Shown here piece after piece: positions 44,666 through 55,942 of a stretch of DNA of 64,000 nucleotides. A program made the position numbers and the translations under genes. The stretch covers positions 74,442,601 to 74,506,600 of the forward strand of contig NC_080097.1 of NCBI RefSeq assembly GCF_950005125.1, in the 5' to 3' direction. The notes beneath the pieces were generated by a model. It made no database searches, had not been told where the DNA came from, and was given only the letters and a program-made list of their open reading frames with translations. The stretch comes from Chionomys nivalis. Lineage: Eukaryota > Chordata > Mammalia > Rodentia > Cricetidae. Numbering within the stretch: position 1 is the stretch's first letter; the number at the start of each line of letters is the position of its first letter.

Positions 44666-45354
44666 TGGGGTAGGGGAGAACTATGATGGCAAGCAACTGA
44701 AGAGGATTCCCAGAAACCTCATTCCATGTCTTCAAATCATAACAAAAAAACCCAAATACTCAGACTGAGGGTATGTCAACTGAGGGTATGTCTCCTGTCT
44801 ATTATTTAAGGGTGTTAGAAGACCTGAAAGAGTTGCAGACAGGTGAGCTGCCATGTAGGTGCTGGGAATGACCCCAATACTCTAGGAGAGCAAGCAGAAG
44901 CCCCCAGCTGGTACTACCTCCATGCCAAAAAACGTTTCCCTAGGTATAAAGTGTGGTTGTTGGTGCAAGCCTTTAATACCAACACTCAGGAGGCAAAAGG
45001 GTGGGAGTTCCAGTCAGTATAGTACACATTAAAATCAAATTGTTTCCATTTATGTATGTAGTAATATAAACAATAAACTGAAAAATATAAAAAGCATTTT
45101 TTATTGGGCATTTCATACAGTTCTCTGCTTAGATCACATGATAATCACACACATGAGTAGATCAAAAATAGTATAACAATATTGTTAAGTAAAAGAAACT
45201 ACATGACTCAGATTAAAGCAATTCAGGTTTTTTTTTACTTACTATGTAATATTGGTTGCCATGTAATGTTAGTAGGGCAGTTCTGACCTCAAAAATAAGA
45301 AAATCACGGGTATACATATACAGGTTAATTCTCCCCTTTTTCTTTGGACAGTAT

Positions 45355-45540
45355 TTTTATTATGTGTTTTTATTGGCATGTATGCTTGCCTCTATATGTT
45401 CACATTTGTGCCCGGTGCCTGAAGGCAGTCTACATGTAATCTGACTAGAATTGGGATTACATAGATGGGCACTAAGAACCAAACACTTCTACAAGCACCT
45501 CCCATTTTCCCCACCCGCCATTTCTCCAGCACATACTGAA
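45355..45540 (-). mobile_element. B3-like SINE
   Basis: 'ggtgcctgaaggcagtctac' and 'gaaccaaacacttctacaag' on the plus strand. Confidence 0.55.
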
Positions 45541-45867
45541 TGACACTAGATGGCAACAATGAACCAAATTTTATAAAGGATTTTTTAATGCAAGCTTTTA
45601 ATATTTTACATCTTTGTTTAACACTTTTGAATAAAAACACATCTGTATACCAGCAGCATCATTTGTATAATATTTCACCTGTTTTGCTCCTATATCGTTT
45701 ATTTCCTTTGATGAACCTTCCCATTTAACTTACATTTTTCTCCCTGGCTACTTTCTTTGTATTTTGGCTTCTCTCATCCATCTTTTTTCTATTATTACTA
45801 AGTTTACCTCTTGTTTTTTCAGAGGTTAACAATGACCTGCCTGGACGCTGACCAAAATAGTCAAATT

Positions 45868-46005
45868 TTGTTTTGTTTTGAGAGGAACTGGCTGTGTAGG
45901 CCTGGTTGTCCTGGAACTCTATACCAACCAATCTGGTCTTGAACTCAGAGATCCACTTGCCTATCTCCCTGGTGGGATAAAAGGCATGTGTCGCCACCAC
46001 CTGGC
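45868..46005 (-). mobile_element. B1 SINE, diverged
   Basis: 'aactggctgtgtaggcctgg' to 'aaaggcatgtgtcgccacca'. Confidence 0.75.
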
Positions 46006-46431
46006 CAGATGACACAGTTCTTATTATGGAATTTTTAGAAGTATCTGGCAGGTGCCAGGCACTGTCCTTCCTGGTTCCTATCTTCAAGATTCATTGTCAG
46101 TATAAAAGAGGTCATGACTGACAAGAACAAGGTAGATGTTGGGAGGCAATAATTCACAATATGGTTACTGGGCTTTTGACTGACTGGCCAAGGCCAAGAA
46201 TGCCAGAACCACCTCTCTGCTCTGCCTCCTCAGTGCTGAGATTAAAAGGTGTGTGTGAGTAACCACAACCCATCTTAAAACGATCCAGTTTAATTTAATT
46301 ACAAGTCTTGTTTTTATTGCCTATGTCTTAACATACACCTTTAATGTCAGAAGTGAAGTCAATTCTCAGGCCCACATTTTAAAGAGGGAGAAAGAGAAAA
46401 ATATAGTCATCTTTAAAAAAAAAAAAAAAGA

Positions 46432-46560
46432 TGGGGGGTGGTAGTGCACACCTTTCATGTTAACACTCAGGAGGGACAACGGTAGAGTTCCCAGAACTGA
46501 GTTCAAGACCAGCATTTCTATTGAGAACATCCAGGGCTACTCAAAGACTCTAAAACAGAT
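46432..46560 (+). mobile_element. B1 SINE, diverged
   Basis: 'ggtggtagtgcacacctttc' and 'tgagttcaagaccagcattt'. Confidence 0.6.
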
Positions 46561-47119
46561 CCACACTCCCGCCATAGTTGCAGCAGTATAGCAAAACCAG
46601 TATTTAGAACACAAGTTGCTCAGGGAATGTGGCTAGTTAGATAGTCTAGCTACAAGATCTTTAGCCTGATTCAAGAAGTAAAACTTTAAAGCAACTAAGG
46701 CAAACTATGTCTACCTTCCTCTATACATATGGGCATGCACTCACATGATAAACACACAGCGCATTTTCTTGGGCTGGATACATGGACGTAACTGCTCAGA
46801 GAGTGCTTGCCTAGCATGCTCATAAACTGAGCATGTTAGCACAGCCCTATCATTTCAGCATTCCAAAGACAAAAGGCTGAACCATCAGATTCAAGGTTCT
46901 CCTTAGCTGTGTAACTGACAAAACTACAACAGTCCACAGAAAATACCAGTTTAGAAGCACATTGCTTTCCCAGATGACCTCAGTTCTTAGCCTGTAAGTG
47001 CAGCTCCAGGAGTCAACAATTTTTAGGCCTAAGCAGGAACTTACATTCACATGTACATACACTCACATCACATAATTATCAAAAATCTTAAAAATACTGG
47101 TTTTCAAAATACAAAACAT

Positions 47120-47298
47120 GGGGTGGAGAGATGGCCAGTAGTTAAGAGTAATCTTAACCTTAACCACATCTCTTCCAGAAGTCCTGAGTTCAATTCCAAG
47201 CAACAAGGCTGCTCAAAACCATCTATAAGATCTGGTGCCCTCTTCTGGTCTTCACAGGAAACTGCATACAAATTAAATCTTTTTTTTTTAAAAAAAAG
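47120..47298 (+). mobile_element. B2 SINE, diverged
   Basis: 'ggggtggagagatggccagt' to 'ctggtgccctcttctggtct'. Confidence 0.85.
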
Positions 47299-48399
47299 GA
47301 CACACAAAAAAAATATTTTGTATCTGTTAAGTCAGATGCCAGGCAGTGGTGGCCCAGCATATCAATGCTGACCTGGGCAACAGGTTCTCCCAATATCTCT
47401 CAGTTCTTGTTACAGGTTTTGGCTAGCATCATACCTACTACCCTAAACTTCTCTAGCTCAGTGGGCAGGCTGCTCTTCTCCCACTTGTCCTTTCCTATAT
47501 AATCCAGCTTTTGGTAACCAGGTCCTTTGTCCATCCTTTACTATGTTTGCTCTCTCTTCCTCTCCTCACATGGCCAGGCTCAGGGTCATTTTCTCAGGAC
47601 TCTCTCAGAAGTCCCTGCTTCTGGATATCCCTTTTATCTACAATACTACCACCATACTTAGGAGTCATGTCCTTTTTTATGTTTATTTTTTCAACCACCC
47701 GGGAAAGTTAAGTGTGAACTTTAACTGGTGACTTAAAATTTCTGTAACTACTCAATTTTGAATATGAAATATAAGCTTTAGTCACCACACTAAAGGAAGG
47801 CAACCAGATTTGAATCTGAATCCAGCCAGGTCCACAGAGTCTCTGTGGAAAAACTCAGTAAAACGGGTGGCGGAGGAGAAAAATAAGACAGTATTATGGG
47901 AGTGGAATTAATGCCAACTTTTCATTGTCTGGCCAGTCCTTTAATAGTTCTAGTATTAGTATTCAATTTATTCTCAGCAGACAGAATGGAGCAAGCAAAC
48001 AACAACCTAGCACTGTAAACCAACAGAGAGGCTACAACAGGGGAAGTATTATATAGTTTAACAGTCAACTAACTTCAAAACAAAAGCCTGGGTGGGGCGT
48101 AGTGGCACAAGGCTTGGTAACAAAATCTGAGAGTCTCAGGCCTGCCTGGTCTACAGTGAGGTACAGTGTGGCTAGGTTATATAAAAAGGGCTATGGCCAG
48201 GGATATATAGAGTTTATTCTAAATGAATGAAACAAATTCAATGCCTTACATCTGTAACTATGCTAGAGTAGCCGAGGCAGAAAGACTGAATGAGGCAAGG
48301 TAACAAAATAAACTGAGGAAAATCCACTACTAGGCTCACCAACAACACCAATTCCTATAGACTGATTTAAAAATATTAAGAATTAGCCAGGCAGTTTTT

Positions 48400-48595
48400 T
48401 TTAAATCTTATGTGGGTTTTTCTGCAAGAATATATACCATTTGAGTGCCTACTACTACTAAGAGGCCAAAAGAGCATCAAATCCTCTGGAACTGGAGTTT
48501 TGGATGCTTGGAACCATCATGTCCGTGCTGGTAGCTATATACAGATATTCTGCAAGAGTAACAAGTATTCTGCTGAGCCATCTCTTCCAGTCTCA
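48400..48595 (-). mobile_element. B3-like SINE
   Basis: Ends 'ctgctgagccatctcttcca' on the plus strand; strongly diverged. Confidence 0.55.
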
Positions 48596-49548
48596 AGCCA
48601 GTTACTTAAAACACAGTAAGATGACCAGTGAGCCAGGAGTGGGGACACAGACTTATAAATCCTATCACTCATAGTTAACAGTAAGGAAGAGTGGAAAGAT
48701 CACTTAAACTCTAACTTTAGTTCTGAAATAATTTAAAATTTTTCCTTGAGGCAGGTCTCACTCAGCTTCAGATCCTGGTACGTTGCACTCCTTCCTGATC
48801 CTGACTGCACCTCCCAAATGCTGGATTATAGGTACAATGACACCAAGCCCCGCTTTCAAACATTACATTTTAGCAGAATCAACATAGCTGACACTTTTTA
48901 AGAGACTAGTGCAGAAGGCAAAGTAAAAGTGAATGTCTTTTGCAATACACTAGAGACAACGATGAACTGACATGGACCTAGAAAATAGGAGTAAATGGTT
49001 TTAAATAAAAAGCTGATGGCATGACAGGAAAGAAAAAGTAACCAGACTCTGGCCTACATGACCTGTAGTTTGATAAATCAAGGAGATCAAAAACAAACCA
49101 ATTTGAAGAAACAAAGCAGTCTAGATACAGTTTGTCTTTGAAATTGTTTTCTTTTTCACATTGTAGGTCACTGGACTTGACCTTGAAAACAAAGTAGCAA
49201 GTGAATCAACATACCCTGAAGTTGGTATATCAAACTAACCTATCAGACAGGTAACTAAGTTGATGCAAATCTACTCAAGAGAAAAAGTCACACTATTAAA
49301 ATTTGGTGACAATCACTTCAGACAATATAGAAGAATAAATAGTTCATAAAATGAGTACAAAATAAAAAAGGACTGAGTCACACACAATTCCAATAGTTAA
49401 AGAACAGCAAAGTAACAAGGTTTCAAGTGGTTAAATAATAGCCAAGTGAGATGAAGATTGAAAAAGAAACCACTGTATTTGGTAAGACTTCAATTCGTTA
49501 TTTCCCTTTTCTCCAAGTAAAATTAATTTTTAGAGTGCTTGTTTGTTG

Positions 49549-49710
49549 GGCCGGAGAGCTGGCTCAGCAATTTAGAGGACCTGCGCCCACATGGCAGCTT
49601 AAATTGTCTGTAACTGCAGTTCTAGGCTGTGGCACTGCCTTGTCCCTGAGGGCAGGCACCAGGCATGCACATGGTGACACATACACACACACAGGCAGAA
49701 ACTAGACATT
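49549..49710 (+). mobile_element. B3-like SINE
   Basis: 'gggccggagagctggctcag' then 'ttgtctgtaactgcagttct'. Confidence 0.65.
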
Positions 49711-49743
49711 TAATTTTTTTTTAATTTCGAAAAACGAGAATTT

Positions 49744-49866
49744 TGTCAGGCACATGCCTTTAATCCCAGCACTCAGGAGTCAGAGGCAGGCGGATCATGG
49801 TTTATAACACAGCAAGTTTCAGGACAGCCAGAGCTACACAGAAAGACGGGGGGGGGGGGGGGGGGG
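49744..49866 (+). mobile_element. B1 SINE ending in a G19 run
   Basis: 'catgcctttaatcccagcac' left half, shortened right half, then nineteen G at 49848-49866. Confidence 0.85.
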
Positions 49867-50359
49867 TGGAAGTGGAGGGACACCATACAGAATACAAAAG
49901 CACAAATTTCTATCACCTGGCCTTATCCTAAGATTGTTTTCTTCCTCCTGATGCAGTTAAACACCCACTTTTGCGTTCTACAGATCTGTGCATAAATCTC
50001 ATCATGTTATAATTTCTCACTTTATCTATCACCATGAGTGAGGCTGAGGATCCTGACAAGATCCTTGGTTGGAAACAAGAAAAGCATAACCTTAAATACA
50101 CAACAAAGAAATAAACTGACCCTATGATGAACAGCTGTAACACAATACAGAATAAAAGGTAGAGAGAATCCACTCCTTTCCCAGACCTCAGGGGCTTCTG
50201 ATTTAATGTTTCACTATTTTCTTTGATGCTACTTTTGTGTTCATTTGACCTGTATTTTTCTTTCTGTCCAAGTCAGGAGGGCATATGATTACCCATGACA
50301 TGGAACTCATTTCTCCATGTTAAAACCTACTACATTAACTCTAAAATGGTTAGCAGTGG

Positions 50360-50478
50360 CTGGATGTGGTGGTGCTTTCCCTTAATCCCACCAGCACTGG
50401 GAACAGAGAAGGCAGATCTGAGACTAGCCTGCTCCAGTTTCAGGACAACCAGGGCTATGCAGAGACCTTGTCTTTAAA
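50360..50478 (+). mobile_element. B1 SINE, diverged
   Basis: 'ctggatgtggtggtgctttc' to 'atgcagagaccttgtcttta', then an (AT) run. Confidence 0.75.
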
Positions 50479-50611
50479 TATATATATATATATAAATGCT
50501 TCCAATATTCCTAACTGAAGCTACCTATGCTCGAGAAGTTAGCAATGGCTAACTGGGCTTCATACATCACCGGACAATATCCACTGATGTCTAGAACTTC
50601 AATCTATCCTT

Positions 50612-50775
50612 TTTTTTGTTGTTGTTTTTTTTTTTGGTTTTTTGAGACAGGGCTTCTCTGTAGCTTTGGAGCCTGCCCTGGAACTGGAACTAGGTCTTGT
50701 AGACCAGGCTGGCCTTGAACTCACAGAGATCCACCTGCCTCTGGGATTAAAGGTGTGCGCCACCACCGTCTGGCG
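50612..50775 (-). mobile_element. B1 SINE
   Basis: Minus-strand B1, so sense to HNRNPC; 'tttgagacagggcttctctg' to 'gtgcgccaccaccgtctggc'. Confidence 0.92.
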
Positions 50776-50861
50776 TAATCTATCCCTTTTTTATAGTTTA
50801 TAATACCTATCCTTTCCTTTAATGTCAAAAACCCTTCTTTGCCATATTATTTTAATATGGT

Positions 50862-50990
50862 ATTATTTCTTGTGATTGGATCCATGGACATAAATGGCTG
50901 TGAGATAGCATGTGGTTGCTCTGATTTGAACTCAGGACCTCTGGAAGAGCTGCCAAAGAACTTAGTAAATAAGCCACCTCTCCAAATGTA
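50862..50990 (-). mobile_element. B2 SINE remnant
   Basis: 'catgtggttgctctgatttg' and 'gaactcaggacctctggaag' on the plus strand. Confidence 0.7.
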
Positions 50991-51340
50991 ATGTAAATTG
51001 TATTTATTTGTTTTGAGGCACTGTTTCATATATTATCAGGCAGTCCTCAAACTGTACAACCCAAGGGAAGGCCTTTAACCACATGGATCACAGGTGCACC
51101 TATCACCAGGCCCAGTTTATGGAGTACCAAGAACCAAACTCAGGGTCTCATGCACATCAGGTACTGTCAACCAAGCATAATATGCCCAGATCACAAAGAT
51201 TACTCGAAACAGCTCAACAACTTGAGAAAGACTGACTAGTTGTAGGCATTTCCAGGGGCTGACCTATGCATCACCTAAACTTAAAATGAGTCTATTTCCT
51301 AGTTTTTGCAATGAAACCAAGTGGACCTCACACCTCTTAC

Positions 51341-51432
51341 CATCACCCAGGGAAGGGTGTAATCTGTTCCGAAGGCCCCCCCGGCTCAGGTCATCCTGGC
51401 TGATGCTGCTCCAGGCTGGGGCATCCATGTTG
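51341..51432 (-). other. Exon-like segment in HNRNPC intron 1, possible alternative 5' leader exon
   Basis: The segment is GC-richer than its surroundings. It has a pyrimidine-rich upstream flank ending CCGCAG and a strong donor GATG|GTAAGAGG at 51341. It contains ATG at 51428 followed by 29 sense codons (MDAPAWSSISQDDLSRGG onward). Spliced to the first coding exon, this frame would run VSAL and stop before the HNRNPC start, making a 33-codon upstream ORF. I do not recognise the peptide. Known HNRNPC transcripts vary in their 5' UTR, so an optional leader exon is the simplest reading. Confidence 0.45.
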
Positions 51433-51544
51433 CTGCGGCTTGTGGTTTGTGAGGGGTAGTGTACAGGAAAAGCAGGATGGGGATTTCAAGGGAAACAGTA
51501 GGAAGATGGCTTTTTGGGAAAATGCCATCACCATTAATAGGTGT

Positions 51545-52562
51545 TAAATAGTTACACACACATTTTATTGCAGCACAGTTTAAAAATTTAACAAATGAAA
51601 GATTAAAAAGAAAAAAAATAAAAAGAAAAAAAAATTAAAAATACAGACGTCCAGAGATGCTCTAAAACAGTTAAGTTAAAGATCAGGAAAAATAAGGTCA
51701 AAGACTTAACAGCCAGTAAAATTATTTCCAGTGTGGGGAAGGGGGTTGAGGGCAAGGGTGGGGTTGGGAGAGAAAAGGTTTATGTGATCAAACTACTTAA
51801 AAATGCTAACACCTTCACTTTCTCTCCCAAGATGGAAAACTCCAAAGTCAATCAGGAGGCTGAAGAAATCTTAACATTCAGAAAAACTCCACTTTAATCC
51901 GGTTAAAAATCATCATTATCATCATCATCATCACCATTATAATAAGTATAGTAATAATAAATAACTAGTAAGTAACAACAATAAAAAGGAAACCAGCGAA
52001 AGTCAGGAAAAATGTAAAAAAAAAATTGTAATAACTTACTGTAGCTGAAGATCAAAAAAATCTCACTGTAAAAAAACAAAAATAAAAATAGCCCAGATTA
52101 GAAAAACGGGAGGTGTAAAAATATCAAGTCAATAAAGTTCATTTCTTTTCTTTTCCAAAAGCAGTTTCCACAAAAACCGCAAGGGTAATGTTCTCAATAG
52201 CAGACAAGCAAAGCCCTTTCCACATCATCTGTTAATCTTAAAAATACACGAGGAAGTAGAGAGGTCAGTTTATGAGGCTAAAAGGCTCCTCCTCTAACCC
52301 AACTGCTGCAGAAAAAATAGAAATAGAAATTTTAAAAATTACATCTTAAATCCAGGTCCCGTTTTTGTGTCTTTTTTGGAAATAATTTTAAAAAAAACAC
52401 CTGTATATTTGCTGTAGTGCACACCAAGTTGCATCATTATGTTTAAAATGTCTTTATAAAATCAATTTTGGAATGAATGTGTGTGTTCTGGAAGGGTGGG
52501 GAAGGGAAGTTAAAAATCAAAGCTGAGCTCCAGTGAGTAAGGATGGGGTTCGCCTTGCTGCC
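51545..52562 (-). other. SINE-free AT-rich block in HNRNPC intron 1, candidate alternative terminal exon
   Basis: On the minus strand the block opens with an excellent acceptor (CCCTTCTCCTTTCACAG|GG at 52562) and ends with AATAAA at 51564-51569 in the context GCTGCAATAAAATGTG. Between them lie about 1 kb of unique sequence with many U-tracts, no SINE, and a short frame from the acceptor (QQGEPHPYSLELSFDF then stop). There is no A-tail or target duplication, so it does not look like a processed pseudogene. It resembles a long 3' UTR. Function is inferred only. Confidence 0.4.
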
Positions 52563-53702
52563 CTGTGAAAGGAGAAGGGACAGATTGAGTCATAGTTCTC
52601 AGAAATGTGCCCTAAACCCAAGACAGAAAACTGTCTGTTGCATCTAACACATTTTGGTAAAGCATTAACATTTCACTGGGATGGAGTCTTTTAGAGATTC
52701 ATCACTTCTATTAGTGACTGTTTATACAATTCTTCATATCAGTATGTGGCTGAAGTGAACTCAATTCCAATCTGTATTCCCTTCAAGGGGACGGATAAAA
52801 GTATACATTTGAATGTTAGCTTTGTAATCAGCAGTTTGGGCAATAAAGAAAATACGGAAAAACCATGTCAACAAATGGTGATGAAGTGAATAAAAGTCAA
52901 ACAGATTCATGGGTTTCAAACCTAAGATCATGTAGCTTTTTTCCTGTGATTAAAACAGACTGAAGGTGAAGGTCTACCATGAAAAGACAAACACTAAAAG
53001 GGACTCATCTATTCTCAAAGCAAAGAGTGAAAGACCACAAGACTGGTAAGGTTCTACAGCCAGGGTGAAAGATGTTCTTAAAAAGGAGCCAGCCCTTTTT
53101 ATTTATCATCACTTACAGTGAAAACCATACAGATAGAGGAAAGGTCCATGAACACTTTGTTATGAAACGGGTGATAAAAATTGTGTCCTTACTGATTTGT
53201 GTTTCATTTTTTATCACCTAGTGTTCCTAATCCCAGGGATGAAAAATCTGACACATAATGTAAAACTAAAATAATGTAATGACAAACTTTCATCAGCGAA
53301 AAGAAATAAAGTTAATAGCTACTCACTGTGAAAAAGATTTGTTACATTCCCATTTGATTTAGACATCAGGACTTATTCTCCCATAAACAATCCTACTTCT
53401 GCTAAAATTTTAAACTGATCCTTTAAAAAACTATTCATCAAAATAAATCCATATTTTAAATAAACCAAAGACTACAAAGAGATTAAGTACTATCTCTTTA
53501 AGACTAAGTGTAAATTTCAAATAGACATGGGTTACACAAATATAAAAACTGTATTGTTTCCCAGTAGAACATTAACAATTGAAAGTTATTTGTATTTTGA
53601 AGGCAATTATAATGAAAATTTTTCATTAGGTACTATCCTGAACCCAGTACCAAATTCTTCAGGATGTCAAGCCAATAGTCAATAAATAAAATCCTTAGTA
53701 CA
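52563..53702 (-). other. HNRNPC intron 1, unique AT-rich stretch
   Basis: About 1.1 kb without a recognisable repeat or a credible open frame. It borders the candidate terminal exon on one side and the B1 cluster on the other. Confidence 0.5.
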
Positions 53703-53879
53703 GCCGGGCGGTGGTGGCGCACGCCTTTAATCCCAGCACTCGGGAGGCAGAGGCAGGCGGACCTCTGTGAGTTCGAGACCAGCCTGGTCTACAAGAGCTA
53801 GTTCCAGGACAGGCTCCAAAACCACAGAGAAACCCTGTCTCGAAAAACCAAAATAAATAAATAAATAAATAAATAAATA
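53703..53879 (+). mobile_element. B1 SINE (cluster member 1)
   Basis: Full-length B1 with (AAAT)n tail and target duplication aatccttagtaca. Confidence 0.96.
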
Positions 53880-53925
53880 GAATCCTTAGTACATATACAA
53901 GGCATACTTAAAAAGCAGCAATGTG

Positions 53926-54106
53926 CCGGACGGTGGTGGCGCCTGCCTTTAATCCCAGCACTCGGGAGACTGAGGCAGGCGGATCTCTGTGAGTTCGAGA
54001 CCAGCCTGGTCTACAAGAGCTAGTTCCAGGACAGGCTCCAAAGCCACAGAGAAACCCTGTCTCGAAAAACCAAAAAATAAATAAATAAATTAATTAAAAA
54101 AAAAAA
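53926..54106 (+). mobile_element. B1 SINE (cluster member 2)
   Basis: Full-length B1; 'aaaaagcagcaatgt' flanks both sides. Confidence 0.96.
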
Positions 54107-54124
54107 AGCAGCAATGTAATCTTG

Positions 54125-54262
54125 GCGGAATGGGACACACCTTTACTCCCAGCACTAGGGAGGCAGAGGTAGGTAACGTCTCTAAGCCTGGTCTACACAG
54201 GGAGTCCCAGAAGAGTCAGCGTGCCAGGGTTACAAAGTGAGTCTACTTTAAAAGGAACAAAA
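54125..54262 (+). mobile_element. B1 SINE (cluster member 3), diverged
   Basis: 'acacctttactcccagcact' with a decayed right half. Confidence 0.7.
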
Positions 54263-54372
54263 ACAAAACTACCAGACCAGAAGCATTACATATTCCATGT
54301 CATCAAGTTTTCTCACCCAAGCTAATATACTGCCACTTATTTTAAAAAAAAAAAAAAAAAAAAAAAAGGTTT

Positions 54373-54527
54373 TTCTGCCAAGTGGTGGTGGAGCACGCCT
54401 TTAATCCTAGTACTCGGGAAGCAGAGGCAGACAGAACTCTGTGAGTTCAAGGCCAGCCTGATCTACAAGAGCTAGTTCCAGGACAGGTTCCAAAGCTACA
54501 GAGAAACCGTGTCTCGAAAAAAACCAA
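54373..54527 (+). mobile_element. B1 SINE (cluster member 4)
   Basis: Full-length B1 preceded by a long A tract at 54341-54367. Confidence 0.93.
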
Positions 54528-54543
54528 AAATAGAAAATATATT

Positions 54544-54871
54544 GCTGGGTGGTGGTGGCACACACCTTTAATCCCAGCACTCGAAGGCAGATAGATCTTA
54601 GAGTTCGAGGCCAGTGTGGTCTACAGAATAAGTGCCAGGCCGGGCGGTGGTGGAGCACGCCTTTAATCCCAGCACTCGGGAGGCAGAGGCAGGTGAATCT
54701 CTGTGAGTTCGAGACCAGCCTGGTCTACAAGAGCTAGTTCCAGGACAGGCTCCAAAACCACAGAGAAACCCTGTCTCGAAAAACCAAAAAAAAAAAAAAA
54801 AAAAAAAACAGAATAAGTGCCAGGACCAGCTCCAAAGCTAGAGAAACCCTGTATCCAAAAAGAAACAAAAA
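54544..54871 (+). mobile_element. B1 SINE (cluster member 5) split by another B1
   Basis: Left part 54544-54637 and right end 54809-54871 belong to one B1. 'cagaataagtgccagg' is repeated at the break. Confidence 0.88.
54638..54808 (+). mobile_element. B1 SINE (cluster member 6) inside member 5
   Basis: Full-length, little-diverged B1 with A24 tail, inserted in the older B1. Confidence 0.94.
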
Positions 54872-54881
54872 CAAAACAAGC

Positions 54882-55063
54882 CAGGCAGTGGTGGCGGCAC
54901 AAGCCTTTAATCCCAGCACTTGGGAGGCAGAGGCAGGCGGATCTCTGTGAGTTCAAGGCCAGCCTGGTCTACAAGAGCTAGTTCTGGAACAGACACCAAA
55001 GCTACAGAGAAACCCTGTCTCGAAAAACCAAAAAACAAAAACAAAAAAAAAAACAAAACAAAA
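54882..55063 (+). mobile_element. B1 SINE (cluster member 7)
   Basis: Full-length B1 with (CAAAA)n tail. Confidence 0.95.
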
Positions 55064-55085
55064 TCTTAAAAAAAAAAAAAAAAAA

Positions 55086-55236
55086 GCTGGGTCTTAGTGA
55101 TGTATGCCTTTAATTCCAGCACTCAGGAAGCAGAGGCAGATGGAGCTCTGTAAATTTTAGGCCAGCCTGGTCTACAAAGCTAGTTCAAAGACAGTCAGGG
55201 CTACACAAGGAAACCCTGTCTCAAAAATCTAAAAAT
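55086..55236 (+). mobile_element. B1 SINE (cluster member 8)
   Basis: Older B1 with 'agggctacacaaggaaaccc' right half. Confidence 0.9.
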
Positions 55237-55823
55237 AAAAAAAATCTAGAAAACCATAACTCATTTAGAAACTGGTAGTAAAGAGCACAGCAATCTGTCA
55301 GCTGGAATAGTTTAAACAGAAACTCAGTCCTTTACTGATTCTATCAACTTCTTTTAGGATCTGTGAAGACTTAACCAGGAAACTCTACCCATTGTAGTTT
55401 TTCTAAATCTTTACTAAAACACCTGCAGTTTTGCTACATCTGAAAGTTCTGTTTATCATCAGCCAATAAATCTACTTCATACAAAACCACAAACCTTCCA
55501 ATGAAAGTTGAATGTATGACTCATAAGCATATAATGCTGGACCATGGACAGGCATACTATTTTTAAGGAAGCTAATAGCATTGACTAGTTGGCCTGGAAT
55601 TTGGGTCTTTAGGCCAGCCTGCCTCTACCTACCAAGTGCAGGAAGGTGTACATCACCACCTCGAGGCACTAATAATTTAGGAAACCAGGGAGAAGTGTGG
55701 TAACCTCTCAGCATATATCATCTTTTTGCAGCAAAAGTGTTCTATAGAAATGAAAATAGGTAGTCTTAAGTTCCCCTATTCAGGAGTTTGAAAACTAATT
55801 AAGCTTAAAACTAATTCACTGGG

Positions 55824-55942
55824 CCAGGTGGTGGTGGCACACTCCTTTAATCACAGCACTCAGGAGGCAGAGGCAGGTGGGTCCTAGAGTTCGAGGCCAG
55901 CATAGTCTACAAGAACTAGTGAGAAACCTTGGGGGGGGGGGG
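55824..55942 (+). mobile_element. B1 SINE, internally deleted, ending in a G run
   Basis: 'ccaggtggtggtggcacact' to 'agtgagaaacctt', then twelve G. Confidence 0.88.

Larger units (their letters stand above)
42792..51340 (-). other. HNRNPC intron 1, proximal part
   Basis: No exon is recognised. From about 42.8 to 44.3 kb the sequence is AT-rich and mostly free of recognisable SINEs, with a short open frame at 43210-43560 that has no family resemblance. From 44.3 to 50.8 kb B1, B2 and B3-like SINEs are scattered, listed separately where clear. Confidence 0.6.

Noticed and set aside
51545..52562. Processed pseudogene as an explanation for the UTR-like block
   Set aside because: There is no A-tail after the poly(A) signal, no target duplication, and a good splice acceptor is present at its start.
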